Positions 32,203-41,785 are shown, numbered from the stretch's first letter. The stretch: 50,053 nucleotides of DNA from Burkholderiales bacterium (GCA_020248865.1 JADCGS010000014.1:1-50053); one strand, 5' to 3'. Numbers and translations are program-made. The notes: generated from the sequence alone by a model not told the origin.

Positions 32203-33702
32203 CTAGCGGGCCTTGGCCGGCTCGCGCGCCTCGCTGCGCGCCACCGCCTCGCGCGGCTTGGCCAGGGCGACCGGCTTGCCCTGCAGGTGGTTGAGCGCCT
32301 GACGCAACTGGAAGTCCTCGGCCGAGCCGAACTCGTAGCGCCGCGCCGGAACGGCCGGCGCAGCGCTCCCGCCCGGGCTGGCGGCCGGTGCGTTGGCGCC
32401 GGGGGCGGGCGCTTCGGTGGGCGCATTGGCCGGCGGGCTGGCAGACTGACCGGCGCGTCGTTCCGCGTCCTGGTTGTTGCGGTCTTCGAGATGGCGGACC
32501 AGATCGGCCTCGCGCACCGCGAAGCTGGCGAAGTTGCCCTCGGGCGTGTCTTCCACCAGCAGGTCGGGCACGATGCCCTTGGCCTGGATCGAGCGGCCGC
32601 TCGGCGTGTAGTAGCGCGCCGTGGTGAGCTTGATGGCCGCCGGCGTGTTGCCCTCGGCACGGATCGGGATGATGGTCTGCACCGAGCCCTTGCCGAAAGT
32701 CTGCGTGCCCATCACGACGGCGCGCTTGTGGTCCTGCAGCGCGCCCGCGACGATCTCCGAAGCCGAGGCGCTGGCGTTGTTGACCAGCACCACCATCGGC
32801 ACGGTCTTGGCTTCGCGCGGCAGGCGGCTCAGGATGTCCTCGCCGCGGCCGCGCTGGTAGTCCTCGGGCGCGGCCACGAAGCGGCGGCGCGAGTCCTCGT
32901 TGCGGCCGTCGGTGGACGTGACCAGCGCGCGCGGCTGCAGGAAGGCCGCCGACATGCCGACCGACGAATGCAGCAGCCCGCCCGGGTTGTTGCGCAAATC
33001 GAGCACCAGCCCCTGGGTCGCACCCTGCCGCTGCAGGTCGTTGATGGCCTTGACCAGGTCCTCGACCGTGCGCTCCTGGAACTGCGAGATGCGGATGAAG
33101 CCGTAGCCCGGCTCGATCACGCGCGCGCGCACCGACTGCACCTTGATCACGTCGCGCACCAGCCGGACCTCGAGCGGCTGCGACTCGCCCTTGCGCACCA
33201 ACGTCAGCACGATCGGGGTCTTGGGCTTGCCGCGCATCAGCTTGACGGCCTCGGGCAGCGCCATGCCACGGGTGAGCTTGTCGTCGATCTTGATGATCAG
33301 ATCGCCGCTGCGGATGCCGGCGCGCGCCGCCGGCGTGTCGTCGATCGGCGCGATCACGCGGATCGCACCCTCCTCGGTGCCGACCTCGATGCCAAGGCCG
33401 CCGAACTCGCCCTGGGTGCCGGCCTGCATGTCCTTGAAGGCGTCGGTGTCGAGGAAGGACGAGTGCGGGTCGAGCCCGGAGAGCATGCCGCTGATGGCCT
33501 CCTGGATCAGCTTGCGGTCGTCCACCGGCTCCACGTAGTTGGCCTTGATGGCGCCGAAGACTTCCGAGAACTGGCGGATCTCCTCGAGCGGAATCGGGCC
33601 GCGCGAATCGCGGAACGCGTAGGCGGAAATGCCGAGGCTCGCCGCCACGCCGGCGACGCAGCCGATACCGATCAGTGCAATGTTGCGCAAGCGACCGCTC
33701 AT
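32203..33702 (-). CDS. ctpA: Carboxy-terminal processing protease (S41)
   Basis: A 499-residue periplasmic protease with an N-terminal signal/anchor helix (about 5-30). The PDZ domain (about 90-175) contains FGGLGIEVGTEEGAIRV and GIRSGDLIIKIDD. The catalytic core has LDLRNNPGGLL, the nucleophile Ser in NNASASASEI and the Lys in GTQTFGKGSVQ. It trims C-termini of periplasmic proteins and, in many bacteria, controls murein hydrolases. That fits the EnvC-type gene just upstream, 67 bp away on the same strand. The C-terminal ~100 residues are Pro/Ala-rich. Confidence 0.94.
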   Translation of the reverse strand: MSGRLRNIALIGIGCVAGVAASLGISAYAFRDSRGPIPLEEIRQFSEVFGAIKANYVEPVDDRKLIQEAISGMLSGLDPHSSFLDTDAFKDMQAGTQGEFGGLGIEVGTEEGAIRVIAPIDDTPAARAGIRSGDLIIKIDDKLTRGMALPEAVKLMRGKPKTPIVLTLVRKGESQPLEVRLVRDVIKVQSVRARVIEPGYGFIRISQFQERTVEDLVKAINDLQRQGATQGLVLDLRNNPGGLLHSSVGMSAAFLQPRALVTSTDGRNEDSRRRFVAAPEDYQRGRGEDILSRLPREAKTVPMVVLVNNASASASEIVAGALQDHKRAVVMGTQTFGKGSVQTIIPIRAEGNTPAAIKLTTARYYTPSGRSIQAKGIVPDLLVEDTPEGNFASFAVREADLVRHLEDRNNQDAERRAGQSASPPANAPTEAPAPGANAPAASPGGSAAPAVPARRYEFGSAEDFQLRQALNHLQGKPVALAKPREAVARSEAREPAKAR

Positions 33703-33769
33703 TGAGCCTCCGGGGAGCAGGGAGCAGCGAGAAGATCCAGGGGGTTGGAGACCAGCTTAACGACGCAGT

Positions 33770-35203
33770 TCAGCGGGCGGCAATCCAGCGCAGCGGATCG
33801 AAAGGCCGACCCTGATGGCGCAATTCAAAGTATAGGCCCGGCTCGCTGGCCCCGCCGGTGCTGCCGACCGTGGCGATCGCCTCGCCGGCGGCCACGCGGG
33901 CGCCGACGGCCGCCAGCACGCTCTCGTTGTTGCCATAGACGGACAGGAAGCCCTCACCGTGATCGACGATCGCCAGGTTGCCGAACCCGCGCAGCCAGTC
34001 GGCAAACACGACCCGACCGGCGGCCACCGCCACCACCTCCTGCCCGGCGGCCGCCCGGATGAAGACGCCTTTCCAAGTGGGTGCGTTGACACCGGCCTCG
34101 GTACGGCGCGGGCTGCCGAAGCGGGCCGCGACCTCGCCCTGCACCGGCGGCGCGAGCTTGCCGCGCAACTGGGCGAAGGCGCCGGTGGTCGGCAGCGCGT
34201 CGGCCGCGGCGGGCGCTTCGCGGTCGGTGGGCCGGCTGTCCGGGCTGCGCTCGGCACTGCGCTCGGCGCTGCGCTCGGGGCCACGCGGGGTGGCAGCGCG
34301 GGCCGGCGGCGCCGCCGCGGCCGCGGCGCGCTGGCGCCGCTCCCGCTCGCGCGCCTGCTCGGCCAGCACGCGGGCGAGTTCATCGATCAGCGAGCCCAGG
34401 CGCTTTTCGTCGCGCTCCAGGCCGGCGATCGACTGGCGCTGCTCGCCGATGCGCCGGGCCAGCCGGTCCAGCGCGGCCTTGCGCGCCGCCTGCTGCTGCA
34501 GCAGCAGGCGGCGCTGGGTTTCCTCGTCGCCGGCAATGGCCGCCAGCTCGGCCTGCCGGGCGCGCGACTCGTCCTCCAGCAGCGCCAGCTCGGTGCGGCG
34601 CTCGGCCAGCGTGTCGATCAGCGCCGTGCGCTCGCGCACCACGTAGTCCAGGTAGACCGCCTCACGCGCGGCCGCCTGCGGCGACCGCCCGGCCAGCAGT
34701 TCCTGCCAGGGCTCGGTGCGCGCGACCACGTACTGCAGGCGCAGCACCTGTTCCAGTTGCTGCCCCACCTCGCTCTGGCGCGCCGAGGTGGCGCGGCTGC
34801 GCTCCTGCAGCGCGGCGATCTGCTTCTCGACGCCGACGCGCGCCTGCGCAAGCTCGCGCAGGCGGCGGTTGGCGGCCGAGATGGCGGCTTCCGAATCGCG
34901 CAGCGCGTCGGTCGCCTCGCCGTGCGAAGCCTCGGCGGCGGCCAGTTGCTTCTTGAGGGCACCCAGGCGCGCTTGCAACTGCTGCTGCTCGGCTCGCAAC
35001 TGGCGCTGGCGCTCGGCTTCGCCGCTGCGGGCGCCGGCGGCCGCTGTCGGCCGGCCCGGCGCCGGGCTGGGCGTCTGTGCGGATGCCTTGGCGGGAGCCT
35101 TGCCGGGCTCGCGCGTGGTGCGTTCCTGCGCGGCCGGAGCAACGACCGCGGTCAGAGCGGCCCCGATCAGCAGGGCGAGCAGGACGGTGGCGGGCGGGTT
35201 CAC
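33770..35203 (-). CDS. EnvC-type murein hydrolase activator (M23 fold)
   Basis: A 477-residue periplasmic protein starting GTG at 35203 with a signal peptide (TVLLALLIGAALTAVVAPAA). A long coiled coil covers about residues 55-280 with a break near 175. A Pro/Ala/Arg linker and a LytM/M23 domain follow (about 365-477, KGVFIRAAAGQEVVAVAAG to ELRHQGRPFDPLRW). The metal-site HxH of active LytM enzymes reads YFE here, so the domain is degenerate and should activate amidases rather than cut murein. Between gpmA and ctpA is its usual place in this order. Confidence 0.88.
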   Translation of the reverse strand: MNPPATVLLALLIGAALTAVVAPAAQERTTREPGKAPAKASAQTPSPAPGRPTAAAGARSGEAERQRQLRAEQQQLQARLGALKKQLAAAEASHGEATDALRDSEAAISAANRRLRELAQARVGVEKQIAALQERSRATSARQSEVGQQLEQVLRLQYVVARTEPWQELLAGRSPQAAAREAVYLDYVVRERTALIDTLAERRTELALLEDESRARQAELAAIAGDEETQRRLLLQQQAARKAALDRLARRIGEQRQSIAGLERDEKRLGSLIDELARVLAEQARERERRQRAAAAAAPPARAATPRGPERSAERSAERSPDSRPTDREAPAAADALPTTGAFAQLRGKLAPPVQGEVAARFGSPRRTEAGVNAPTWKGVFIRAAAGQEVVAVAAGRVVFADWLRGFGNLAIVDHGEGFLSVYGNNESVLAAVGARVAAGEAIATVGSTGGASEPGLYFELRHQGRPFDPLRWIAAR

Positions 35204-35279
35204 GCCGGGACGATAGCCCGGTGGGGCGCCCGCTTGCGAGCGCAGAACGCCAGACCGGGCGTGGAGGCGGGCGCTGCGG

Positions 35280-36029
35280 CTACGGGCGCGCCTTGCCCTG
35301 CGCGGCCACCGCGGCCGCCGCCCGGGCGATGGTCTCCGGGTCGCCGAGGTAGTAGCGGCGCAGCGGCGTGAGCGTCGCGTCGAACTCGTAAACCAGCGGC
35401 TGCGCGGTGGGGATGTTGAGGCCGACGATCGCCTCGTCCGACAGCCGATCCAGGTGCTTGATCAGCGCCCGCAGCGAGTTGCCGTGCGCGGCCACCAGCA
35501 CGCGGCGGCCCCGCTGCAGCGCCGGGGCGATCGAGTCGTTCCAGAACGGCACCACGCGCGCCACCGTGTCCTGCAGGCACTCGGTGGCCGGGATTTCCTC
35601 GGGCTTCAGGTGCCGGTAGCGCGGATCGTTGCGCGCCGAGCGCGGGTCGTCGGCCGGCAGCGGGTCGGGCGCGATGGCGTAGGCGCGGCGCCAGATCAGG
35701 ACCTGCTCCTCGCCGAAGCGCGCCGCCGTCTCGGCCTTGTTCAGGCCCTGCAGGACGCCATAGTGACGCTCGTTCAGGCGCCAGGAGTGCACCACCGGCA
35801 GGTACATCTGGTCCAGCGCGTCGAGGGTGATCCACAGCGTGCGGATGGCGCGCTTGAGCACCGAGGTGAAAGCGATGTCGAAGCCGTAGCCCTCGCGGCG
35901 CAGCAGTTCGCCGGCAGCGCGCGCTTCGTCGTGGCCGCGCGGCGTGAGGTCGACGTCGGTCCAGCCGGTAAAGCGGTTTTCGAGGTTCCACTGGCTTTCG
36001 CCGTGGCGCATCAGCACGAGCTTGATCAT
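35280..36029 (-). CDS. gpmA: 2,3-bisphosphoglycerate-dependent phosphoglycerate mutase
   Basis: A 249-residue glycolytic enzyme converting 3- to 2-phosphoglycerate. The phospho-histidine motif is [10 protein letters not shown], followed by [24 protein letters not shown] and the second catalytic His in [15 protein letters not shown]. Length is normal. The ATG at 36029 is fixed by [10 protein letters not shown]; longer forms are spurious. Confidence 0.97.
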   Translation of the reverse strand: MIKLVLMRHGESQWNLENRFTGWTDVDLTPRGHDEARAAGELLRREGYGFDIAFTSVLKRAIRTLWITLDALDQMYLPVVHSWRLNERHYGVLQGLNKAETAARFGEEQVLIWRRAYAIAPDPLPADDPRSARNDPRYRHLKPEEIPATECLQDTVARVVPFWNDSIAPALQRGRRVLVAAHGNSLRALIKHLDRLSDEAIVGLNIPTAQPLVYEFDATLTPLRRYYLGDPETIARAAAAVAAQGKARP

Positions 36030-36170
36030 CTTGGGCAGGCGGCGGGAGTGGGGCGGGGTCGGAGCGGGAGCAGCGCGGCAGGCAGGTGGAAGCAGGGCGC
36101 AAACCGGGGGTTGGCAGCGGCCCGATCGGCGGCCTGATCGGCGCCCCGCGGCTGCTTGCGCCGCCGCCAC

Positions 36171-36176
36171 TATAAT
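36171..36176 (+). promoter_or_regulatory. -10 element (TATAAT) for rhodanese–grxC–secB
   Basis: A perfect TATAAT 54 bases upstream of the rhodanese GTG in the gap divergent from gpmA. No good -35 hexamer is seen at 16-18 bases. It is in place to drive rhodanese, grxC, secB and gpsA. Confidence 0.6.
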
Positions 36177-36229
36177 TCGCGCCCTTTGCGTCCCCGCTCC
36201 ACCACCTCTTATCGATCGGCCGGCCGACC

Positions 36230-36631
36230 GTGCAGTTCTTCATCGACAACATTTTCCTCATCGCCATCGCCTTCATCAGCGGCGCGATGCTGGTCTGGCC
36301 GCTGGTCCGCAACCGTGCCGGCGGGCCGTCGCTGAGCACGCTGCAGGCGACCCAGCTCATCAACGGCAAGAACGCGCAGATCGTGGACGTGCGCAGCAGC
36401 GACGACTTTGCCCGCGGCTCCCTGCCCAACGCGCGCAACATCCCTACGGCAACCATCAAGGAGCGGGCCGCCGATCTGAAGAAGGACCGCCCGGTGCTGG
36501 TCGTGTGCGACCAGGGGCGTCACGCCGGACCCGCCGCGGCAACGCTGCGCGCAGCCGGCTTTGCCGAGGTCTACGTGCTGGCCGGTGGCCTGGCGGCGTG
36601 GCGCGAGGCCGGCCTGCCCCTGAAGAAGTAG
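36230..36631 (+). CDS. Membrane-anchored rhodanese-domain protein
   Basis: A 133-residue protein with an N-terminal helix ([20 protein letters not shown]) and a rhodanese domain. The active-site cysteine is in [10 protein letters not shown], and [20 protein letters not shown] and [13 protein letters not shown] are family-typical. It probably moves sulfane sulfur or keeps thiols reduced at the membrane; the next gene encodes a glutaredoxin. The start codon is GTG at 36230. Confidence 0.9.
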   Translation: MQFFIDNIFLIAIAFISGAMLVWPLVRNRAGGPSLSTLQATQLINGKNAQIVDVRSSDDFARGSLPNARNIPTATIKERAADLKKDRPVLVVCDQGRHAGPAAATLRAAGFAEVYVLAGGLAAWREAGLPLKK

Positions 36632-36668
36632 CGTGCATGCGCGCGCAGTCGCCCCCGGAGGATTCGCC

Positions 36669-36929
36669 ATGACCGCCCCCGTCCGCATGTACAGCACCGC
36701 CGTGTGCCCCTACTGCCAGCGCGCCGAGATGCTGCTGAAGGCGCGCGGCGTGACGGCGATCGAGAAGGTCCGCATCGACCTGGAGCCCGCGCGCAAGGAC
36801 GAAATGATCGAGAAGACCGGGCGCCGCACCGTGCCGCAGATCTTCATCGGCAACACGCATGTCGGCGGCTTCGACGACCTGGCGGCGCTCGACCGCGACG
36901 GCCGGCTCGGCGCCTTGCTGGCCGGCTGA
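36669..36929 (+). CDS. grxC: Glutaredoxin 3
   Basis: An 86-residue glutathione-dependent disulfide reductase with the dithiol site CPYC at residues 11-14, the cis-proline in [10 protein letters not shown] and [21 protein letters not shown] gives a strong ribosome site for the ATG at 36669. Usual position before secB. Confidence 0.95.
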   Translation: MTAPVRMYSTAVCPYCQRAEMLLKARGVTAIEKVRIDLEPARKDEMIEKTGRRTVPQIFIGNTHVGGFDDLAALDRDGRLGALLAG

Positions 36930-36988
36930 CGGCACGCCTCCCGCTGCCCGCGGGCGGCCTCCCCCTTCACTCCACAGGAAACACCAAG

Positions 36989-37489
36989 ATGGCAGACGAG
37001 AACAACGCCGCGGGCGCGCCGCAGCCGACCGGTCCGGTATTCCAGTTGCAGCGCGTGTACCTGAAGGACAGCTCGCTCGAGCTGCCCCATGCGCCCAACA
37101 TCTTCCTCGAGCAGGAGCCCCCGCAGGTCGATGTGCAGCTGGAAGTCGGCAACGACAAGATCGTCGACGGCATCTACGAGATCACGGTGCGCGTGACCGT
37201 CACCGCCAAGATCAAGGACAAGGTGCTGTTCCTGGTCGAGGGCAAGCAGGGCGGCATCTTCGAGATGCGCGGCATTCCCAACGACCAGTTCGAGGCGGTG
37301 GCCGGCATCGTCTGCCCGGGCATCGTCTACCCGTACCTGCGCGCCAACGTGGCCGACCTCATTTCCCGCACCGGCCTGCCGCCAATCCACCTGGCGGAGA
37401 TCAACTTCGAGGCGATGTTCCAGCAGCGGCTGGCGCAGCAGCAGGCCAACCCGGCCCTGATCACGCCGGCCACCACCACGCCGCAGTAG
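36989..37489 (+). CDS. secB: Protein-export chaperone SecB
   Basis: A 166-residue tetrameric chaperone that keeps preproteins unfolded and delivers them to Sec[38 protein letters not shown] and the acidic/hydrophobic pattern are conserved. The tail after QQRLAQQQ is Pro/Thr-rich. CACAGGAAACACCAAG precedes the ATG. Confidence 0.97.
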   Translation: MADENNAAGAPQPTGPVFQLQRVYLKDSSLELPHAPNIFLEQEPPQVDVQLEVGNDKIVDGIYEITVRVTVTAKIKDKVLFLVEGKQGGIFEMRGIPNDQFEAVAGIVCPGIVYPYLRANVADLISRTGLPPIHLAEINFEAMFQQRLAQQQANPALITPATTTPQ

Positions 37490-37498
37490 AGGCCGGCA

Positions 37499-38545
37499 AT
37501 GGCCGCGGCACCCCTGCCGGTGGCGGTGCTCGGTGCCGGCGCCTGGGGTACCGCGATGGCCTGCGCGCTGGCCGCGCGCGGGCCGGCCACCCACCGCGTG
37601 ACGCTGTGGGCGCGCGCGCCCGCGCTGGCGCACGAGCTGCAGGCGCAGCGCCAAAACGGGCGCTACCTGCCCGGCTGCCCGCTGCCGCCGGCCCTCGAGA
37701 TCACCTCCGATCTGCGTGCCGCGCTCGCTCCGGTGCGGGCACATGCCGCAGCCGGGCTCGTGCTCGTTGCCACGCCCACCGCCGGGCTGCGCCCCACCCT
37801 GCAGGCGCTGGCCGCGCAGGGCCTGTTCGCCGGCACGCCGCTGGCGTGGTTGTGCAAGGGGTTCGAGCGCGACACCCACGCAATGGCGCACCAGATCGTT
37901 GCGGCCGAGTGGGGCGAGGCGGCCCTGCACGCGGCCGGCCCGCTGTCCGGGCCCAGCTTCGCCGAGGAAGTGGCGCGTGGCCTGCCCACGGCGCTGACCG
38001 TGGCCGGCCCGGCGCCCTTCTGCGCCCAGGTCACGCGCGTGGTGCATGGCGGCGCGCTGCGCGTCTACTCGACCGACGACGTGCTCGGCGTGGAGATCGC
38101 GGGCGCGGTCAAGAACGTGCTGGCCATCGCCACCGGTATTGCTGAATCGCTCGGCCTGGGGCTCAATGCCCGCGCGGCGCTGATGACGCGCGGGCTGGCC
38201 GAAATCACGCGCCTGGGGGTGGCCCTGGGTGCGCGGGCCGAGACCTTCATGGGCCTGACCGGCATGGGCGACCTCATCCTGACCTGCACCGGCGATCTGT
38301 CGCGCAACCGCAAGGTCGGCCTGCTGCTGGGGCGCGGCGTGAGCCTGCCCACGGTGCTGGCGCAACTGGGCCATGTGGCCGAGGGCGTGTGGTCGGCTCC
38401 GGCGGTGATTGCGCGGGCGCAGGCCGCCGGGGTGGACATGCCGCTGGCGCAGGCCGTGTGCGATGTCCTCGACGGCCGCAGCACGCCGGCCGACGCCTTG
38501 CGCCGCCTGCTGGCCCGCGACCCCAAGCGCGAAGCTCTGGGATAA
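37499..38545 (+). CDS. gpsA: Glycerol-3-phosphate dehydrogenase [NAD(P)+]
   Basis: A 348-residue enzyme that makes sn-glycerol 3-phosphate from dihydroxyacetone phosphate for phospholipids. The dinucleotide motif is GAGAWGTA, with GPSFAEE, the catalytic lysine in AGAVKNVLAIATGI, and TGMGDLILTC near the C-terminal domain. It starts nine bases after the secB stop, so the two are probably co-transcribed. Confidence 0.96.
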   Translation: MAAAPLPVAVLGAGAWGTAMACALAARGPATHRVTLWARAPALAHELQAQRQNGRYLPGCPLPPALEITSDLRAALAPVRAHAAAGLVLVATPTAGLRPTLQALAAQGLFAGTPLAWLCKGFERDTHAMAHQIVAAEWGEAALHAAGPLSGPSFAEEVARGLPTALTVAGPAPFCAQVTRVVHGGALRVYSTDDVLGVEIAGAVKNVLAIATGIAESLGLGLNARAALMTRGLAEITRLGVALGARAETFMGLTGMGDLILTCTGDLSRNRKVGLLLGRGVSLPTVLAQLGHVAEGVWSAPAVIARAQAAGVDMPLAQAVCDVLDGRSTPADALRRLLARDPKREALG

Positions 38546-38716
38546 AGAGCGCCAGAGGCCATCCGACCTGCCCGCCGTGACTGCCCACGACATGCCCCTC
38601 GTCCGCGCAAGCGCTGGCCGTGGCCCGCGCTGCGGCGGCCTCTTGCGCCCGGGCCGGGGCGTGTCGGCCAGCCGCTGCGGCCACGCCGGACGCCACCTTC
38701 TCCTCCGACTCGAACC

Positions 38717-39325
38717 ATGACTGACTTGCCCCACCCCCTGCAGCAGATCTGCGTCTTCTGCGGCTCGCAGGGTGGCGCGCGCGGCGAGTACCTGGCCGCG
38801 GCGCGCCAGCTCGGCGCCACGCTCGCTGACCAGGGCGTGGGCGTGGTCTATGGCGGCGGCCATATCGGCATGATGGGTGCGCTGGCCGACGCGGCGCTGG
38901 CGGCCGGCGGGCGTGTCACCGGCGTGATCCCCGAGCACCTGATGCGGCCGGAGGTGGCGCACCAGAACCTCACCGAGCGGGTGGTGGTCGACACCATGCA
39001 CACCCGCAAGCGCATCATGGCCGAGCGGGCCGATGCCTTCGTCGTGCTGCCCGGCGGCTACGGCACGTTCGAGGAGATGTTCGAGATGGTCACCTGGCTG
39101 CAGTTGAGGCTGCATGCCAAGCCGGTGGGCGTGGTTAACGTCGAGGGCTACTTCGACCACCTGCTGCGCTTCCTGCGCCACGCCGCCGACGAAGGCTTCA
39201 TCCGGCCGGCGCACTGGGACCTGATCATCGTCGAGTCCAACCCGCTGCTGCTGCTCGAGCGCCTGCGCCGCCACGTGCCGGCGGTGTCGCGGCACGTCAC
39301 GCTCGGTCACCTGGACAGGACCTAG
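38717..39325 (+). CDS. LOG-family phosphoribohydrolase
   Basis: A 202-residue Rossmann-fold protein of the LOG/TIGR00730 family, which hydrolyses nucleoside 5'-monophosphates such as cytokinin ribotides or AMP-like substrates. The phosphate-binding GGGHIGMMG and the signature PGGYGTFEE are present, as is the catalytic Arg/Glu region. After its TAG the same frame stays open into the next, truncated gene. Confidence 0.9.
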   Translation: MTDLPHPLQQICVFCGSQGGARGEYLAAARQLGATLADQGVGVVYGGGHIGMMGALADAALAAGGRVTGVIPEHLMRPEVAHQNLTERVVVDTMHTRKRIMAERADAFVVLPGGYGTFEEMFEMVTWLQLRLHAKPVGVVNVEGYFDHLLRFLRHAADEGFIRPAHWDLIIVESNPLLLLERLRRHVPAVSRHVTLGHLDRT

Positions 39326-39361
39326 CCCGGATGCGTCGTCCGGGGCGCGGGACGGGCGCGG

Positions 39362-40201
39362 TTGCCTCCTCGGGCACGGGCCCGGCGCCCGGCCCCCGGC
39401 CCCGACACGCAGACGGTGGCCTGCCCGATGGGCCAGACCGGCAGCATCACGCAGCAGCGCACCTGGAGCTGCTCGGGCGCGCCGAGCTTCACCTACGCGC
39501 CCGATGCCTGGGTGGAGATCAGCAACACCTGCACACCCTCGGTGGTCACCTGTCCGGGCGGTCCGGTGAGCTGGGGCGGCTTCTGCGCGGGCAGCCTGCC
39601 GGCGCTCACCGTGGGCGAGGCCGCGGGCGTCACCAACGTCGCGCCGACGTTCGTCGGCTCGGCGAACTTCCAGTGCGCCGGGGGAGGCACTTGGGTGCTT
39701 GTATCCAGCACTTGCACAGGCTGTCCGCCCGGCCACTCACTGATCAACGGGGTGTGCACCCCCGATCCGCCAGTCGACCTTTGTCTCAACCTGCCGGGGG
39801 ATCAGAGTGCTGTGCCGCTTGGCTACAACACGACCAACGGAAGCGGCCCCGGCTACTGCTGCCCCTTCGGCCAGACCTGGAACGGGAGCACGTGCCAGGC
39901 TGCGACTTGCACAGCCTTCAACGTATCGGGACGCTGTAACGCGTTCGGGTGCAACGCGAACTTTTCGTACGAGGTCCTGTTCCAGGTGAATGGCGGGAAC
40001 TTCGCGAATGCTCCGCCAGACTGGGTGACGGTGAAAGACGCGCTCTACGGTCAGTGCGCGCTGTTTCACAACATCACGGCTCCGGGGAGCTCGGGCAGTG
40101 TCACGACCCCGCTGGGGTCGACGGGCTGGTGCAACTCTTGGTACGAACCAGAACTCTTCGAGACATTCGTGACGTGGGCCGGCCAAATCTGTGGCCCCTG
40201 A
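39362..40201 (+). CDS. Cys-rich secreted-type protein, N-terminus missing
   Basis: An open frame of about 279 residues with no normal start, no signal peptide and no ribosome site; it is in the same frame as the LOG gene and only separated by that gene's TAG. It has about 20 cysteines in repeated short modules (CPMGQTGSITQQRTWSC, CPGGPVSWGGFC, CPPGHSLINGVC, CCPFGQTWNGSTCQ) and a C-terminal Cys-containing domain. Such modules are found in large surface or pilus-associated proteins of this order. The sequence turns lower in GC after about 39,690. Most likely the 3' end of a gene whose beginning was lost; I do not recognise the product. Confidence 0.5.
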   Translation: MPPRARARRPAPGPDTQTVACPMGQTGSITQQRTWSCSGAPSFTYAPDAWVEISNTCTPSVVTCPGGPVSWGGFCAGSLPALTVGEAAGVTNVAPTFVGSANFQCAGGGTWVLVSSTCTGCPPGHSLINGVCTPDPPVDLCLNLPGDQSAVPLGYNTTNGSGPGYCCPFGQTWNGSTCQAATCTAFNVSGRCNAFGCNANFSYEVLFQVNGGNFANAPPDWVTVKDALYGQCALFHNITAPGSSGSVTTPLGSTGWCNSWYEPELFETFVTWAGQICGP

Positions 40202-40252
40202 GGGGCCGACGCCGGCCACGCGGTCGCGGTACGTGACGGCGTGCCGTGCAAA

Positions 40253-40281
40253 ACAAAGCGGCGCCCGAGGCGCCGCTTTGT
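40253..40281. terminator. Bidirectional terminator between convergent genes
   Basis: Arms ACAAAGCGGCGCC (40253-40265) and GGCGCCGCTTTGT (40269-40281) with loop CGA. A-rich and T-containing flanks on either side let it serve both the Cys-rich gene (plus) and the CAP-domain gene (minus). Confidence 0.8.
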
Positions 40282-40312
40282 CTTCATGCCGGCTGCCGCC
40301 GGCCTGCAACGG

Positions 40313-41785
40313 CTAGTCGGCGCCGGTGGTGAAGCTGTAGCGCCGCTCGAAGGAAATGCCGCTGTTCTTGCCGCGAAGGACCACGTTGTAGGTGGTGTTT
40401 CGAGCAAGCGGCGTAGTCGGAATAAGCGCGACGACGTTCGACTTGAACAAGCCAGCTGGATCGTTTGTCCTCGTGCGTAGGACCGTGGGCAAGACAGACC
40501 CTCCTGCCGGCGCGATTGTCCACTCTTCAACAACGATTGTCTGATCACTGCGCACCATTGCGAACAGAGGCGGTGCATAGGTGCCAAAGGCAGCGCCGGG
40601 AAGTGGATTGGGACTCTCGCCTGAATGGGTCGTGAAGCGGCCGACATCACCGTCACATGGAGACAAAGCAATCCCATCGCCGGCCAGCGTCTGTCCTTGC
40701 GACGCCTGTTGCACCCCAAGCTTCACCGTCACGAAGCTGAAGCTGCCTGCCGCAGCACCAATGCCGACGTCCAAATGATCAGCCAGAACGCTCGCTCCGT
40801 GGTAAGTCGTCTGAACAAGGTTCTGCACCTGCTGCGTGACCGTCGTGGTTGTGGGAGCGAAGGACAAATCCTCGCCGACTCCAATGCCGTTGTAACCACG
40901 AAACGCCGCACGATCCTTCGCCGTTACGCCTGTGAAGCCCGGCCTTCCTGGAACTTGTGTATGGCTTAGCGAACTATTCTGTGCGGCGAAGTTCAGGGAC
41001 TGGTAGTTCGATTGATCAGCACTCGCAAGATCCAACGCTCCGCTCTGACGCAGAACTCCGAAACCACACCGTGATCGAACTGCGTTCAAGAAGTCAAAGG
41101 CCGACCGCAAATCGCTCCCGGCCGCATAGGTCGGCGCTGGCACGCTCGTGACCAGGGTGCTCGGCGCAATCGGGTTCACCGTGATGGCCAGCTGCGCGCC
41201 GTTGTTGGCCGTGTTGGCGTCGCTGACGGTGCTGGGCACGACCATCGTGGCGCGCGGGGCGATCGAGCCCGTCTGGTTCGCCGTGCCCGTCACCGTGAAG
41301 GCCATGCCCGCCCCCGACGGCAGATCCAGCGGCACGCCACCGGCTGCGCCCTGCAGCGTGAGGTTGGCCGGGCAGCTCGCCCCGCCGGTCGCATTGGCGC
41401 AGGCGATCGCGCTCGGCGTGAAGCCGGCCACCGCATCCAGGCGGAACAGCGCGCCGGTCACGGCGGTCGGGCCGGCGTTGCCGGCCGTGAAGCGCACCTG
41501 CACCGTGGTGTCGCCCACGATGGCCTGCGGGCGCGGGTTGCCCATCAGGTCGGGGTAGCCGGTGGCCACCAGGGCGGCGGCCACGGACAGGTCGGCCGGG
41601 GGCAGGGCCGGGGCCGGGGCGGGCGCGGGGGTGCTGCCGCCGCCCCCGCCGCCGCCGCAGGCGGCCAGGACGGTGGCGGCAGCCAGCGCCGTCAGACGCA
41701 GCAGCGGCCGCAGGGCGGTGGAGACGGTGGAGACGGTGGAGACGGTGGAGACGGTGGGGCCGGTGGGGGCGGTGAGCGGGTTCAT
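40313..41785 (-). CDS. CAP-domain lipoprotein with DUF11-like region
   Basis: A 490-residue surface-type lipoprotein. The start region holds VSTVSTVSTVST from a 9-bp DNA repeat, then a helix and lipobox LAAC followed by GGGGGGG and a Pro/Ala linker. Residues about 75-215 resemble a DUF11-like extracellular beta domain (VQVRFTAGNAGPTAVTG). The rest is a CAP/SCP-type domain (SAFDFLNAVRSRCGFGVL, LSHTQVPGRPGFTG, GYNGIGVGEDLSF) and a C-terminal beta region. CAP proteins have varied roles, so none is assigned. Codon use shifts from very high GC (N-terminal half) to lower GC (C-terminal half), suggesting a mosaic gene. The ATG at 41785 follows AAGGGAACG. Confidence 0.75.
   Translation of the reverse strand: MNPLTAPTGPTVSTVSTVSTVSTALRPLLRLTALAAATVLAACGGGGGGGSTPAPAPAPALPPADLSVAAALVATGYPDLMGNPRPQAIVGDTTVQVRFTAGNAGPTAVTGALFRLDAVAGFTPSAIACANATGGASCPANLTLQGAAGGVPLDLPSGAGMAFTVTGTANQTGSIAPRATMVVPSTVSDANTANNGAQLAITVNPIAPSTLVTSVPAPTYAAGSDLRSAFDFLNAVRSRCGFGVLRQSGALDLASADQSNYQSLNFAAQNSSLSHTQVPGRPGFTGVTAKDRAAFRGYNGIGVGEDLSFAPTTTTVTQQVQNLVQTTYHGASVLADHLDVGIGAAAGSFSFVTVKLGVQQASQGQTLAGDGIALSPCDGDVGRFTTHSGESPNPLPGAAFGTYAPPLFAMVRSDQTIVVEEWTIAPAGGSVLPTVLRTRTNDPAGLFKSNVVALIPTTPLARNTTYNVVLRGKNSGISFERRYSFTTGAD
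41717..41757 (-). repeat. 9-bp tandem repeat in lipoprotein N-terminus
   Basis: Four copies of GGTGGAGAC plus a partial fifth, encoding Ser-Thr-Val units just before the signal helix. Changes by whole units keep the frame and lengthen or shorten the N-region of the signal sequence. Confidence 0.9.

Noticed and set aside
36710..39736. 1008-codon minus-strand frame
   Set aside because: It is antisense to grxC, secB, gpsA and the LOG gene and has no recognisable domain.
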